NCBI GenBank assembly: GCA_016235125.1
Contig: JACRLZ010000004.1
Span: 372,001-436,000, forward strand
Length of the DNA stretch: 64,000 nucleotides
From: Sphingobacteriales bacterium
Lineage (GTDB): Bacteria; Bacteroidota; Bacteroidia; Chitinophagales; Chitinophagaceae
Direction: 5' to 3'
The first letter of the stretch is position 1. Each line of letters opens with the position of its first letter. Of the stretch, positions 30,584 through 39,405 are shown piece by piece. The notes under the pieces are model-generated. The model saw only the letters and a program-made list of their open reading frames with translations, made no database searches and was not told the DNA's origin. A program made the position numbers and the translations under genes.

Positions 30584-31653
30584 TCAAAATAACCTCCCCT
30601 GCCCACCCGGTACCTGAAACTTACTCCTGTCCAAACTCCATTTTTCAGCATTCATTCCATACAGTTTACCGTATTTTTTGTATTGCTGTGCCACCATTTG
30701 TGCAATCGATCCTTCACCCCGCATCCTTACACTCCAACGGGTATCATTTACTTTCCCATCATGGCTTTGTTCTATCAGGTGCCATATCTTATCAGCCGTG
30801 TCAGGAAAATTTTTATACAACCAGTCGTGAAATAAAAATTTGATAGCGCCATTGAGGCGGATGAAAGTATATGCAGTAAACGTAGCCCCATTGTCTCTCG
30901 CCGCTTTCATGATGCGCTGCATCTCATGTTCATTCAGGCCCGGTATCATCGGCCCCATCATAATACCCATGCGTACGCCGGCACTGCTGAGTTCATTAAT
31001 CACTTTCAGTTTTTGTTTGGCAGTAGTGGTTCGTGGTTCCATCACCCTTCTCAAATCTTCATTAAAAGAAGTGATGGATACCATAGCAGAAACAATTTTC
31101 TTTTTTCCCATCTCCTGCAATACATCTTTGTCTTTCAGTATCCCTGAGTTTTTGGTGAGAATACCTACCGGCTGGTTGAATTCGTTACATACTTCCAGCA
31201 ACCCCCTTGTCAGCCGGTAGGTTTGTTCTGCCGGTTGATAGCAATCAGTATTACCGCTAAGCATTATCGGTGTGGCATCCCATTTGGGGTGCATGAGAAA
31301 TTTTCTTAAAAGTTGCGGCGCATTTTTCTTTACAATAATCTTTCTTTCAAAATCAAGCCCGGCACTGTAGCCCCAGTACTCATGTACATTTCTTGCATAG
31401 CAATAGATGCAACAATCGTTTTACTTTCCTGCTCCATGTAGATGGTAGGCACATTACTTTCTTCCCAGTCGTCTATACCTTCTGCATGTTCTCTTGTGGT
31501 TTCATTTTTCAAAAAGCGATTTTTTGTATTGATCTGTGCACCTCTTCCCTGCAGATAAGAAGTTCCTTCACCAGAGGTTATATCCCCGTTTTGATTCAGT
31601 AATTGTTCTTTGGGTTTAACCTTGAAATGGTCCTGCTGTAATGGCTCTGACAT
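30584..31653 (-). pseudogene. PA0069-type radical SAM gene with internal deletion
   Basis: Two frames cover one protein. The N-terminal 107-codon frame (start 31653) has YLQGRGAQINTKNRF, the usual start of the PA0069 family, up to QESKTIV. The C-terminal frame reads CIYCYARNVHEYWGYSAGLDFERK and on to the normal end GGQGRLF. Between them about 20 residues (SPDIGxxxSxNPYxGCEHG in relatives) are missing and the frame changes. The first Cys of the CxxxCxxC iron-sulfur motif falls in the gap. Either a broken gene or an assembly error; as it stands no active enzyme can be made. Confidence 0.8.
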
Positions 31654-31720
31654 ATTATCGGTTTTAGTTTCTTTAATATTTTATTTACTCCTTCGCTGAA
31701 ACTTCGGGGTACAAGTAAAA

Positions 31721-31831
31721 AAGGAGAATAAAGAGTTATCTCTTACTGCAAACCTCCGTCAGTCCCGATAGCTATCGGGATGCGACCGCCGACGGGATCA
31801 TCCTCTCTCACACTTACTCTTTATTCTCCTT
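31721..31831. repeat. 111-bp hairpin element with 16-bp inverted arms
   Basis: AAGGAGAATAAAGAGT (31721-31736) is repeated as an exact inverted copy ACTCTTTATTCTCCTT (31816-31831). The 79 bp between hold the REP-like element with a nested palindrome (31756-31795). The layout resembles a MITE or palindromic unit. Confidence 0.8.
31756..31795. repeat. REP-like hairpin with nested palindrome TCCCGATAGCTATCGGGA
   Basis: Outer arms CCGTC (31756-31760) and GACGG (31791-31795) and inner GTC/GAC match the two REPs around the RAYT gene, but the centre is filled by the 18-bp perfect palindrome at 31763-31780. Confidence 0.65.
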
Positions 31832-31843
31832 ACTCACAACACC

Positions 31844-31863
31844 CCTGCCTGCCGGCAGGCAGG
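31844..31863. repeat. 20-bp perfect palindrome CCTGCCTGCCGGCAGGCAGG
   Basis: Exact palindrome between the hairpin element and the 2H phosphoesterase gene. Such CTGCC palindromes recur in many Bacteroidota genomes (general knowledge). Confidence 0.75.
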
Positions 31864-31901
31864 CATCCCACTAGTTATTGTTACTGCGTACGGATTATTA
31901 T

Positions 31902-32567
31902 CTACCCGAATAATTCACCTTGCTTTGTTGTTACCGGCATATTCCGGAATTCAAATCTTTGAACCAATTGGTATTTCATTTCGCCTTCAGGTCTTCTTAA
32001 CAAAGTCATGCTATCAGCAATAAACCGTCCGGTAAAATGTTTGTTACTGTATTCCAGCCATCCTTTTTCATATTGCCAGGGTTTTAATTTCCTCGCAATT
32101 GTCAGATGCGGCTCCATAATAAAATGTGGCTTGTTATCATCGTTCAGTTTCATCAGCCGCTGTGTTTCCGTTCTTATCTCTTTTACCAGGTTCTGAACTG
32201 GTAGTTTACTTGTCACATTTATATATATGGTATGCGAAGGAAAACTGCCAAAATCTTTTAGCTCTACTTTGAAAGGCGGAAAGCCCATGGCCACCTGGCG
32301 AAGTCTGTTCAGCAGTCGTTCTTCTATCATTTCATATTGTAAGAAGTTGGCAAGAGTGATATGAGGCTTGCCCCATTTTGCATAGTCTGATTTATACTCC
32401 TCTGCGAAATGCTCTTTCACTTTCATGATCCGGTTCCACAATTCTTCATGCGGGTTTAGCACCAGCAGGTATTCATATATCCTGTAGCCGGGAATGGTAA
32501 CCGTTGTCACTGTCTGCAGTTGCATACGCACCGGTTTAAAAAACTTGTTTACAAATTTGTTTAGCAT
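31902..32567 (-). CDS. 2H phosphoesterase, LigT/ThpR-like (2'-5' RNA ligase family)
   Basis: 221 codons. Two HxT motifs, KPHITLANF and EPHLTIARK, about 85 residues apart, are the catalytic pair of 2H phosphoesterases. Such enzymes open or form 2',3'-cyclic phosphates and 2'-5' bonds in RNA, or hydrolyse small cyclic nucleotides. Divergent from umuD with 39 bp between, including a perfect inverted repeat. Given the RtcB island 1.4 kb away a link to RNA-end processing is tempting, but the family is general and the region between is unrelated. Start: the first ATG; alternative Met15 also possible. Confidence 0.8.
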   Translation of the reverse strand: MLNKFVNKFFKPVRMQLQTVTTVTIPGYRIYEYLLVLNPHEELWNRIMKVKEHFAEEYKSDYAKWGKPHITLANFLQYEMIEERLLNRLRQVAMGFPPFKVELKDFGSFPSHTIYINVTSKLPVQNLVKEIRTETQRLMKLNDDNKPHFIMEPHLTIARKLKPWQYEKGWLEYSNKHFTGRFIADSMTLLRRPEGEMKYQLVQRFEFRNMPVTTKQGELFG

Positions 32568-32576
32568 AAAAATACT

Positions 32577-32589
32577 AACTAATTTAGTT
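32577..32589. promoter_or_regulatory. Inverted repeat AACTAA-T-TTAGTT in divergent promoter region
   Basis: A 6+1+6 perfect dyad between the 2H phosphoesterase gene and umuD, 18 bp before the umuD start. A candidate operator for a damage-response repressor; no LexA consensus for this group is known to me. Confidence 0.45.
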
Positions 32590-32606
32590 TATCAAAAATT
32601 TATTTT

Positions 32607-33044
32607 ATGGAGGGGGAAGAATTTTACAGTGCTGCCTATAAAGGTTCCAAACAATATATCCAGCAGGAGGTGAAAACGGCGAATGCCACAGGGTTTGGCG
32701 CTGCGGCTGATGATTATATGGAACGGGGCATTGATCTGAATGAACAGCTTATCCGGAACAAGCCGGCTACTTTCTTTTTTAAAATGAAAGGTGATGCCAT
32801 GAAAGAAGCCGGCATATCTGACGGCGACATACTGATTGTTGACCGCTCATTGAAGCTGGCAAATGGAAAAGTGATCGTGGCTATTCTGAATGGCGAATTA
32901 CTGGTGCGAAGGTTTCATAAAAATTTTTCATCGGCTTTTCTTATTGCTGAAAACTGCCGGTATAAGAACATCAACCTGGCGGAGTTCAGTAATTTTTCTG
33001 TTTGGGGAGTGGTGACGTATGTTATCCACCCCGTCGGCGTCTAA
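32607..33044 (+). CDS. umuD: UmuD-like S24 protein with Ser-to-Ala at the catalytic site
   Basis: 145 codons. AADDYMERGIDLNEQLIRN and KGDAMKEAGISDGDILIVDRS match UmuD, but the catalytic serine of the GDSM motif is Ala64 (codon GCC). The general base Lys is present as Lys88 in NGKVIVAIL. The residue before the cleavage-site Gly29 is Thr28 rather than Ala or Cys. So self-cleavage looks impossible, though dimer formation and partner binding may remain. The last codons, PVGV and stop, fall inside a REP hairpin that probably replaced the original C-terminus. umuC lies 688 bp downstream, separated by a RAYT gene. Confidence 0.85.
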   Translation: MEGEEFYSAAYKGSKQYIQQEVKTANATGFGAAADDYMERGIDLNEQLIRNKPATFFFKMKGDAMKEAGISDGDILIVDRSLKLANGKVIVAILNGELLVRRFHKNFSSAFLIAENCRYKNINLAEFSNFSVWGVVTYVIHPVGV

Positions 33045-33056
33045 CAGACCCGACGG
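33031..33056. repeat. REP hairpin 1, overlapping the umuD end
   Basis: CCGTCGG (33031-33037) pairs with CCGACGG (33050-33056) and GTCT with AGAC, loop AAC, one C bulge on the 5' arm. It is 22 bp before the RAYT start and includes the umuD stop. Confidence 0.85.
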
Positions 33057-33078
33057 AGGTTCAAAAAAATAATTTATT

Positions 33079-33678
33079 ATGGATATTCAACCAATCATTG
33101 AAGGCCAGTACTTCCATATCTATAATCGTGGAGTAAACAGCGAAGACCTTTTTAAAGAAAAAAGAAACTACTATTATTTTCTGGAACAATATAAATTCTA
33201 CTGCAGCGAAGTGCTAGAAACACTATCCTACTGTTTATTAAAAAATCATTTTCACCTACTGGTATACATAAAAGAAAATGTGGAAGTACCCCGCCGGGAT
33301 GGAAAAGAAGGTATGTTCCGGCTGAATGCTTCAAAACAACTGGGCCATTTTTTCAATTCGTACGCCCAATCCATTAATAAAGCATACAACAGAACAGGAC
33401 CTCTGTTTGAATCACCTTTTGAAAGAAAATCAGTTGACGACGAAAACTATATTATGTCCATGATTTACTACTGTCATCGTAATGCAGTTCATCATGGGTT
33501 TGCAGATGATCTCAGAGACTGGGAGTTTTCCTCCTACCATTCTATTCTAACGAATGATAAGAATATTGTAGCGGTAGATAACGTATTAAAGCGTTTTGGA
33601 AGCGTTACACAATTTGAAGAAGCTCATCAAGCTTTTACAGTAGCAGAAGATTTGGAAAAATATATTATAGAGGTTTAA
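33079..33678 (+). mobile_element. REP-associated tyrosine transposase (RAYT, Y1_Tnp)
   Basis: 199 codons. FHIYNRGVNSEDLF, NHFHLLVYI (the HUH His-x-His pair) and YIMSMIYYCHRNAVHHG (with the candidate catalytic Tyr) are the Transposase_17/IS200-like single-strand transposase hallmarks, and GPLFESPFERKSV is typical of RAYTs. It is flanked on both sides by hairpins with the same CCGTCGG/CCGACGG arms, so gene and REPs form a REPtron. It splits umuD from umuC, which are normally adjacent and cotranscribed. Length and frame are intact, so it may be active. Confidence 0.88.
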
Positions 33679-33692
33679 TTTCTTCCAAACCG

Positions 33693-33718
33693 CCGTCGGG
33701 GTCTGCGACCACCGACGG
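33693..33718. repeat. REP hairpin 2, between RAYT and umuC
   Basis: CCGTCGG (33693-33699) with CCGACGG (33712-33718) plus GGTC/GACC, loop TGC, and one A bulge on the 3' arm. It mirrors REP 1 in size and arm sequence. It ends 15 bp before umuC. Confidence 0.85.
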
Positions 33719-33732
33719 GGTACTCCAAAAAG

Positions 33733-35013
33733 ATGAAAGCAATCGTTGACTGTAATAATTTCTATTGTTCCTGCGAACGGTTATTCAAACCGAAGCTGGA
33801 GAATAAACCAGTTGTTGTCCTTAGCAACAACGATGGCTGTATCATTTCCCGCAGCGATGAAGCCAAAAAACTGGGGGTGGAAATGGCCGGACCCTACTTT
33901 ATGGCCAAGCCAATTATCAAAAAACATGATGTGGCTGTATTTTCTTCCAATTATAATTTATATGGTGACATGAGCTGGCGGGTAATGGAAACATTACGGA
34001 TAATGTTGGGTAAAAAAAATGTGGAAGTATATTCTGTTGATGAAGCTTTTGTTGATTTAAGCATTTTCTCACCGGAGGATTTGGAAATAATTGCAAGAGA
34101 GATAAGAGAAACTGTTGAAAGATGGACAGGTATTAAAGTATCCGTGGGTGTGGGTCCCACAAAAGTGCTGGCAAAATTGGCAAACCGGTTGTCTAAAAAG
34201 AACAAAGAAAAAACCGGCTGTGTAATGGTGCTGGATACGGATGATAAGATCATTGATGCATTACACAAAACACCAGTGGAAGATATTTGGGGAGTTGGCT
34301 GGCAATATGCCAAAAAGCTAAAAGAGCAATGGTGCATTTATGATGCATTGCAATTAAGAAATGTAAGTGAAGAATTTACTCATACACATTTAGGCGGTGT
34401 TGTTGGAACAAGGTTAATCCGGGAGTTAAAAGGCCTTGCTTCCAAAGAAATGGAAGACGAGCTGGTAAAAAAAAAGATAATTGCCACTACCCGGATGTTC
34501 GGCAGTCCCGTCGGCGACATCAATTCTATTAAAGAAGCAGTAGCCACTTATACATCAAGGGCGGCAGAAAAGCTGAGGAGGCAGCATGGCGCTGCAAAAA
34601 TTATCAGTGTGTTTGTAGTAGCAAAGGAAGAGAGTCACTCTACCGATTTCCGGGGAGCCACCCACAGCAGTCACATTACTTTACCTGCTGCTACCTCTTT
34701 CACCAACGAACTAATAAAACCCGCTGTAAACTTAGTAGATAAATTATATGAACCAGATAAATTATATAAAAAAGCAGGTGTAATGCTCAGTGGGATTGTT
34801 CCCGATATGTCTATACAGGGAAATTTATTTTTGTCTGAAACAAAGAATTGCGAACGAAAGCTGATGGATATGATTGACAATGTCAACTTCAGCCAGCGGG
34901 ATGATGTATTAAAGTTCGCCGCCAGCGGCACCACAAGAAACTGGAAGATGCAGCAAAACTTTATCAGCAATCGCTATACAACAAGGTGGGAAGAATTATA
35001 TGAAGTACGTTAA
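33733..35013 (+). CDS. umuC: Y-family DNA polymerase V catalytic subunit UmuC
   Basis: 426 codons. DCNNFYCSCERLFKP at the start and YSVDEAFVDLS in the palm carry the metal-binding acidic residues; TKVLAKLANRLSKK and a C-terminal little-finger domain follow. It performs error-prone translesion synthesis with a UmuD' dimer. Since the local UmuD homologue lacks its catalytic serine and is cut off by a RAYT gene, UmuC may work with another UmuD or without regulation. Its end overlaps the convergent DUF72 gene by 4 bp. Confidence 0.95.
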   Translation: MKAIVDCNNFYCSCERLFKPKLENKPVVVLSNNDGCIISRSDEAKKLGVEMAGPYFMAKPIIKKHDVAVFSSNYNLYGDMSWRVMETLRIMLGKKNVEVYSVDEAFVDLSIFSPEDLEIIAREIRETVERWTGIKVSVGVGPTKVLAKLANRLSKKNKEKTGCVMVLDTDDKIIDALHKTPVEDIWGVGWQYAKKLKEQWCIYDALQLRNVSEEFTHTHLGGVVGTRLIRELKGLASKEMEDELVKKKIIATTRMFGSPVGDINSIKEAVATYTSRAAEKLRRQHGAAKIISVFVVAKEESHSTDFRGATHSSHITLPAATSFTNELIKPAVNLVDKLYEPDKLYKKAGVMLSGIVPDMSIQGNLFLSETKNCERKLMDMIDNVNFSQRDDVLKFAASGTTRNWKMQQNFISNRYTTRWEELYEVR

Positions 35014-35948
35014 TCAAACAACCTTTTTGATTTGGGTTTTGTTTTATCAGCTTCTTCTTTATTGATGAATGCGGGTTTTATAAGATTCAGGCCCATTTCT
35101 TTGTTCATTTTATCCACTAAATAAACTGTCAGTTCCGGCGAAGTAGCTTCATCATGCATGTGCATAAAGAAATATAATTCTTCCATGCCTTTATCTAGCC
35201 AATACTTCATCCGTTTTATCCATACATCCGTTCTGGTATAGTCAGAAGCATGCAGGCTGTTGCCTACATAACGGATAAATGCTTTTGGAAGAGTCAGATG
35301 CATGTGAGCACAATCCCTTCTGCCAGCTGTATCAGTAATTACAATCCCCATCTTCATTTCTTTAAGTTGCTGAAGCATTTCAGCAAACACTTCTGTCTTG
35401 GCAAACCAACCGGGATGTCTGATTTCTAAAAAGAATTGCAGGTCCTTCGGCAATGATGTAAGAAAATTAAATAATTCCTTTTTTCGATTGGGAGAAAAAC
35501 TATCACTCACTTGCACGAAGATGGGACCAAGATGTTCTCCGAATGCAACGATACCACGGAAGAATTCATTCACTAAAAAATCCTTCCCTGATAAACTTCC
35601 CCTGTGTGTAACACCCTGGTACATCTTGGGACAAAATTTAAAATCCAATCCTCTTGCTTTTTCTGCCCATTTCTTAATTCCCGCTTCACCCCAGATTCGG
35701 TAATGCGTTGCATTCAGTTCAATGGAATTATAATGTTTTACATAATGCTGCAGGAAATCTTTTTCTTTTGTTTTCAGCGGATAGATCTTTCCCACCCATT
35801 CCGGCCGCCCCCATTTGGCACAACCGACATACACTTTGGCGTCTTTTAGCGGTTTCCCGGGTAATATATTTTTATTCCCTGCCGGTTCAGCAGGCAATGA
35901 AAAATCAATATTGTTCAGCGTTTCTTCCGGTACTCTCCCAAAGTCCAT
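35010..35948 (-). CDS. DUF72 (YecE-like) protein
   Basis: 312 codons. YVGCAKWGRPEWVGKIYP, HYNSIELNATHYRI and LDFKFCPKMYQGVTH follow the DUF72/YecE pattern, a TIM-barrel family of unknown activity. YFFMHMHDEATSPELTVYL closes the barrel. Convergent overlap with umuC by 4 bp. Function unknown; some members have been linked to DNA damage regulons, but I would not assign one here. Confidence 0.85.
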   Translation of the reverse strand: MDFGRVPEETLNNIDFSLPAEPAGNKNILPGKPLKDAKVYVGCAKWGRPEWVGKIYPLKTKEKDFLQHYVKHYNSIELNATHYRIWGEAGIKKWAEKARGLDFKFCPKMYQGVTHRGSLSGKDFLVNEFFRGIVAFGEHLGPIFVQVSDSFSPNRKKELFNFLTSLPKDLQFFLEIRHPGWFAKTEVFAEMLQQLKEMKMGIVITDTAGRRDCAHMHLTLPKAFIRYVGNSLHASDYTRTDVWIKRMKYWLDKGMEELYFFMHMHDEATSPELTVYLVDKMNKEMGLNLIKPAFINKEEADKTKPKSKRLFD

Positions 35949-36001
35949 TTCATTCGTTTATCCTTCAAATCTACATATCTTAGTTTACACAAATCCTCTA
36001 T

Positions 36002-37546
36002 ATGCAATTGCTTTTTTTACTGCTATTCTTTTCTGTTTCCTCTTTTGCGCAGCAAAAGCCAAACATCATCTATATTATGAGCGACGACCATGATGCCGAT
36101 GCTATCAGCGCTTACAATAAAAAATTTATCTCCACTCCCAATATTGACCGGTTGGCCAAAGAGGGAATGCTGTTCACTAAAAGTTTTGTAGCTAATTCGA
36201 TTTGTGGGCCCGCAAGGGCAACATTGCTCACAGGTCAGCATTCACATAAGAACGGGATGAAAGATAACCGCACCCGGTTCGATTCATCCAAAATGACAAT
36301 GCCGAAGATTTTGCAGCAAAACGGTTATCAAACAGCCATTGTTGGTAAATGGCATCTCGTTTCTTATCCCACAGGATTTGACTATTGGAAGATTTTACCC
36401 GGCCAAGGATTGTATTACGACCCCCGTATGATAAATATGCAGGGCGACACTACTATGATTAAAGGTTATGCACCAGATGTGATAACCGATGAAGCCATCA
36501 CCTGGCTTGATAACCGGAACATGACAAAACCATTTCTGCTTTTATATCATCACAAAGCGCCGCATCGGAATTTTATTCCCAAACTGAAATGGCTGGAGGT
36601 ATTTAGTAAAAAAATATTTTCTGAACCAGCAACTTTATTTGCCAATATGAATGAACATGGGCAGGCATGGCGTACACAAAAAATGAGCATATTAAAAGAT
36701 ATGACTCTTTTTACTGACCTAAAGGTAGATCCCGCCATTATTCCTCAGCTTGGTGGTTTTACAATTGACTCCGCTGATATCAGGGGCTATAATGCAATAA
36801 TGAACCGCATACCTGAATCGGACAGAAAGCAGATGAAAGAGATGTATGCAGAGAGAGGAAAACAGTTATTGAAGGTTTGGGGGAATGACAGTCTTGTACT
36901 GAAACTGAAGTACCAGTGGTATATACAGGATTATATGGCCTGTGTGGCATCGGTAGATGAAAACGTTGGCCGGTTGCTCGATTATCTTGACAAAAATAAT
37001 CTTACAAAAAACACAGTTGTTATTTATACCGGTGACCAGGGCATGTATCTTGGTGAAAATGGCTGGTTTGATAAAAGATGGATGTATGATGTATCTATGC
37101 AATCACCTCTGCTCATACGATGGTCTGGAAAAATAAAAGCAGGCACTGTTACCAATCAAATGGTGCAGAATATTGATTATGCTCCCACTTTCCTGGATAT
37201 AGCCGGATCAAAAATTCCAACATGGGTGGATGGCATCAGTTTAAAACCCTTGCTTACCGGGCAGCAAAAAACGCTGGCAAGAAAAAATCTTTATTATCAT
37301 TATTACGAATACCCGATAGATCATTATGTTGTTCCTCATCTCGGCATAAGAGGGGAACGGTATAAACTGATTTATTTCTACACTGTAAATGAGTGGGAGT
37401 TTTATGATCTGAAAACAGACCCGGATGAACAGAACAACCTTATACAATCTGCAGAATATAAAAGTTTAATCCTGCAAATGAAAAATAAATTGCTTGACCT
37501 CAGGAATAAATACAATGATCATGAGCCTGCAGGAGAGTTGAATTAA
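36002..37546 (+). CDS. Secreted sulfatase (alkaline phosphatase superfamily)
   Basis: 514 codons. A signal peptide (MQLLFLLLFFSVSSFA) precedes IIYIMSDDHDADA, whose acidic residues bind Ca2+. SICGPARATLLTG contains CxPxR, where the Cys becomes formylglycine, and VGKWHL follows. The usual C-terminal DUF4976-like part (YYHYYEYPIDHYV, YDLKTDPDEQNNL) is present. It removes sulfate esters from glycans in the periplasm. There is no SusCD pair or other glycan gene beside it, so the substrate is unknown. Confidence 0.92.
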   Translation: MQLLFLLLFFSVSSFAQQKPNIIYIMSDDHDADAISAYNKKFISTPNIDRLAKEGMLFTKSFVANSICGPARATLLTGQHSHKNGMKDNRTRFDSSKMTMPKILQQNGYQTAIVGKWHLVSYPTGFDYWKILPGQGLYYDPRMINMQGDTTMIKGYAPDVITDEAITWLDNRNMTKPFLLLYHHKAPHRNFIPKLKWLEVFSKKIFSEPATLFANMNEHGQAWRTQKMSILKDMTLFTDLKVDPAIIPQLGGFTIDSADIRGYNAIMNRIPESDRKQMKEMYAERGKQLLKVWGNDSLVLKLKYQWYIQDYMACVASVDENVGRLLDYLDKNNLTKNTVVIYTGDQGMYLGENGWFDKRWMYDVSMQSPLLIRWSGKIKAGTVTNQMVQNIDYAPTFLDIAGSKIPTWVDGISLKPLLTGQQKTLARKNLYYHYYEYPIDHYVVPHLGIRGERYKLIYFYTVNEWEFYDLKTDPDEQNNLIQSAEYKSLILQMKNKLLDLRNKYNDHEPAGELN

Positions 37547-38365
37547 CTATTGGTATTTCTTTACAAGATCAAAAAGTATCTTCCTGTCAGCTTCATTAAT
37601 TACTTTGGTTGTATCCTGCGGAGTAAAATGTATTTTAAAAGATTCAATGGCATAAACAGGTTTTACAACATTATAACCGATGATCCGTAGTGCATTTATA
37701 GCATTAAAATCAGCAGGAACCTGAACGGAAGTAGTATCATACCAATAACCAAACCCCTTATCGGCTAATATTTTCCATGAAAAAAAACGACTGGGATCAT
37801 TCTTTCGGCCCGGCGCCCAATCCAAATGGCCTATAAAATTTGCCTGTGGAATACTGTAAGCTTTTTTTAGCCGGTCCAGTAATAGCAATAAACTGTTCAT
37901 CTGTGTATCCGAAAAGGGTTCATTACCATTGTTGTCAATTTCAATTCCTATGCTACAGCTGTTCATATCGGACACATTTCCCCACTTCCCTACCCCTGCA
38001 TGATGGGCTCTCAATAAATCATTCAGCATGTGGTGTACCGTTCCGTCTCTGCAAATAACATAATGTGCACTTACAGCCCTTGAATCCTGCGTGGTAAAAG
38101 TTTTTACAGTCTGGCCGCAGCTGTTTTGTGCTGTATGATGAATGATCACAAAATTGGGTTTCCTCATTGAAAGATTGGTGGTACCTGCCCAATCAGAAAC
38201 ATAATTAAGTCCGGAAGAATCTTTGAGAGGGTATTCCCTAAGCAGTTTTGCAAACTGTTTTGCCTTTAACCTGTATGTTTTGTTCGTAGCTGCATATTTA
38301 GTATTTGTGCAACTATAAACAAAAAACATTAGGGAAAAAAAAGCTGTTGGGCAAGCAATCTTCAT
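37547..38365 (-). CDS. N-acetylmuramoyl-L-alanine amidase (Amidase_2), lipoprotein
   Basis: 272 codons. FVYSCTN looks like a lipobox (Cys19), so it is probably anchored in a membrane. FVIIHHTAQNSC, RDGTVHHMLNDLLRAHHAG and FIGHLDWAPGRKNDPSRFF provide the zinc ligands and catalytic residues of the AmpD/Amidase_2 fold. It cleaves the MurNAc-L-Ala bond in peptidoglycan or muropeptides. It is a close paralogue of the next gene and separated from it by 67 bp. Confidence 0.88.
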   Translation of the reverse strand: MKIACPTAFFSLMFFVYSCTNTKYAATNKTYRLKAKQFAKLLREYPLKDSSGLNYVSDWAGTTNLSMRKPNFVIIHHTAQNSCGQTVKTFTTQDSRAVSAHYVICRDGTVHHMLNDLLRAHHAGVGKWGNVSDMNSCSIGIEIDNNGNEPFSDTQMNSLLLLLDRLKKAYSIPQANFIGHLDWAPGRKNDPSRFFSWKILADKGFGYWYDTTSVQVPADFNAINALRIIGYNVVKPVYAIESFKIHFTPQDTTKVINEADRKILFDLVKKYQ

Positions 38366-38432
38366 GACGAATGATTAACAATGATGCTAAAGTAATAAAG
38401 ATTTTTCCCTTGTAATTTTTTTCCGCTCAGCC

Positions 38433-39389
38433 TTACAGATATTTCCGGCAAACTGCATAGATGACTTTGCGTATATCCGCATTCATATTACCGCCCGATC
38501 CATCCTGCATAAAATGTCTTTTAAAGGCTGCAACCGCTGAAGCCGGGTAGGAGATATCATAACCGATAATTCTTAACCCTAACAAATAATCAAAATTATC
38601 CGGCACTTCTATATTGCTGGTATCATCCCACCAGAGGCCAAATCCCTTTTCACTTAATAATTTCCACGGAAACTGTGGATTCGGGTCTACCTTTCGTATG
38701 GGAGCAATATCACCGTGACCCAGAAAATTGGCATCCGGTATCTTATAAGTTGTTTTCAAACGGCCCAGCAATATTATCAGGCTGTTGATCTGTTCATCTG
38801 TGAAAGCCTGGTTACCGTTATTGACAATTTCAATACCAATGCTGCTTGAGTTCAAATCTGTAGTATTACCCCATTTGCTTTCCCCTGCATGGTGAGAACG
38901 GAGCAGGTCATTCAGCATATGGTACACCGTGCCATCCTTGCAAATAAGGTAATGCGAACTGGCCTCCCTCCCTCCGAGTGTAGTAAAATCCTGTATCACT
39001 TCTTCGTGTCCATTTGTTGCTGTGTGATGAATGATAACATAATTTGGCCGGCGAAGACCCATATTAGTAGTACCTACCCAGTCCGTTGCATAAGGGAGTC
39101 CTGCAGAATCCTGTAATGGATATTGCAGGATAGACCTGGCCATTGAATCAATCATTCTATAATAAATGTAGTTGGCAGTTGCATATTTGCTGGTAGCAGC
39201 GGCAGAATCTTTTTTAAAGACTTCGTTATCCGCAATATTCTTAAGTACATCGGCCGGGCCTTTGATAACAGTTTTATCTGAATAGGTTTGTTTTTCAGAC
39301 AACTGTGCCGACACCGGCAATACAGACGGGCAGGACATCAATAAAAGGAAAAATCCCTTTATACATCGGATAGGGGTTTTCAATTGCAT
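38433..39389 (-). CDS. N-acetylmuramoyl-L-alanine amidase (Amidase_2), paralogue
   Basis: 318 codons, about 45 longer at the N-terminus than its neighbour. A signal peptide (FFLLLMSCPSVLPVSAQ) leads to YVIIHHTATNGH, KDGTVYHMLNDLLRSHHAG and FLGHGDIAPIRKVDPN, the same active-site order. The extra N-terminal linker is rich in Lys, Asp and Ser. The tandem arrangement suggests duplication followed by divergence, perhaps one membrane-anchored and one soluble periplasmic enzyme. Confidence 0.88.
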   Translation of the reverse strand: MQLKTPIRCIKGFFLLLMSCPSVLPVSAQLSEKQTYSDKTVIKGPADVLKNIADNEVFKKDSAAATSKYATANYIYYRMIDSMARSILQYPLQDSAGLPYATDWVGTTNMGLRRPNYVIIHHTATNGHEEVIQDFTTLGGREASSHYLICKDGTVYHMLNDLLRSHHAGESKWGNTTDLNSSSIGIEIVNNGNQAFTDEQINSLIILLGRLKTTYKIPDANFLGHGDIAPIRKVDPNPQFPWKLLSEKGFGLWWDDTSNIEVPDNFDYLLGLRIIGYDISYPASAVAAFKRHFMQDGSGGNMNADIRKVIYAVCRKYL

Positions 39390-39405
39390 CTTTAAAGTTA
39401 AGAAT

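Noticed and set aside
37547..39389. Two amidases as a phage lysis cassette
   Set aside because: They have lipoprotein or signal peptides, are paralogues, and no holin or phage gene is near; a housekeeping cell-wall role is simpler.
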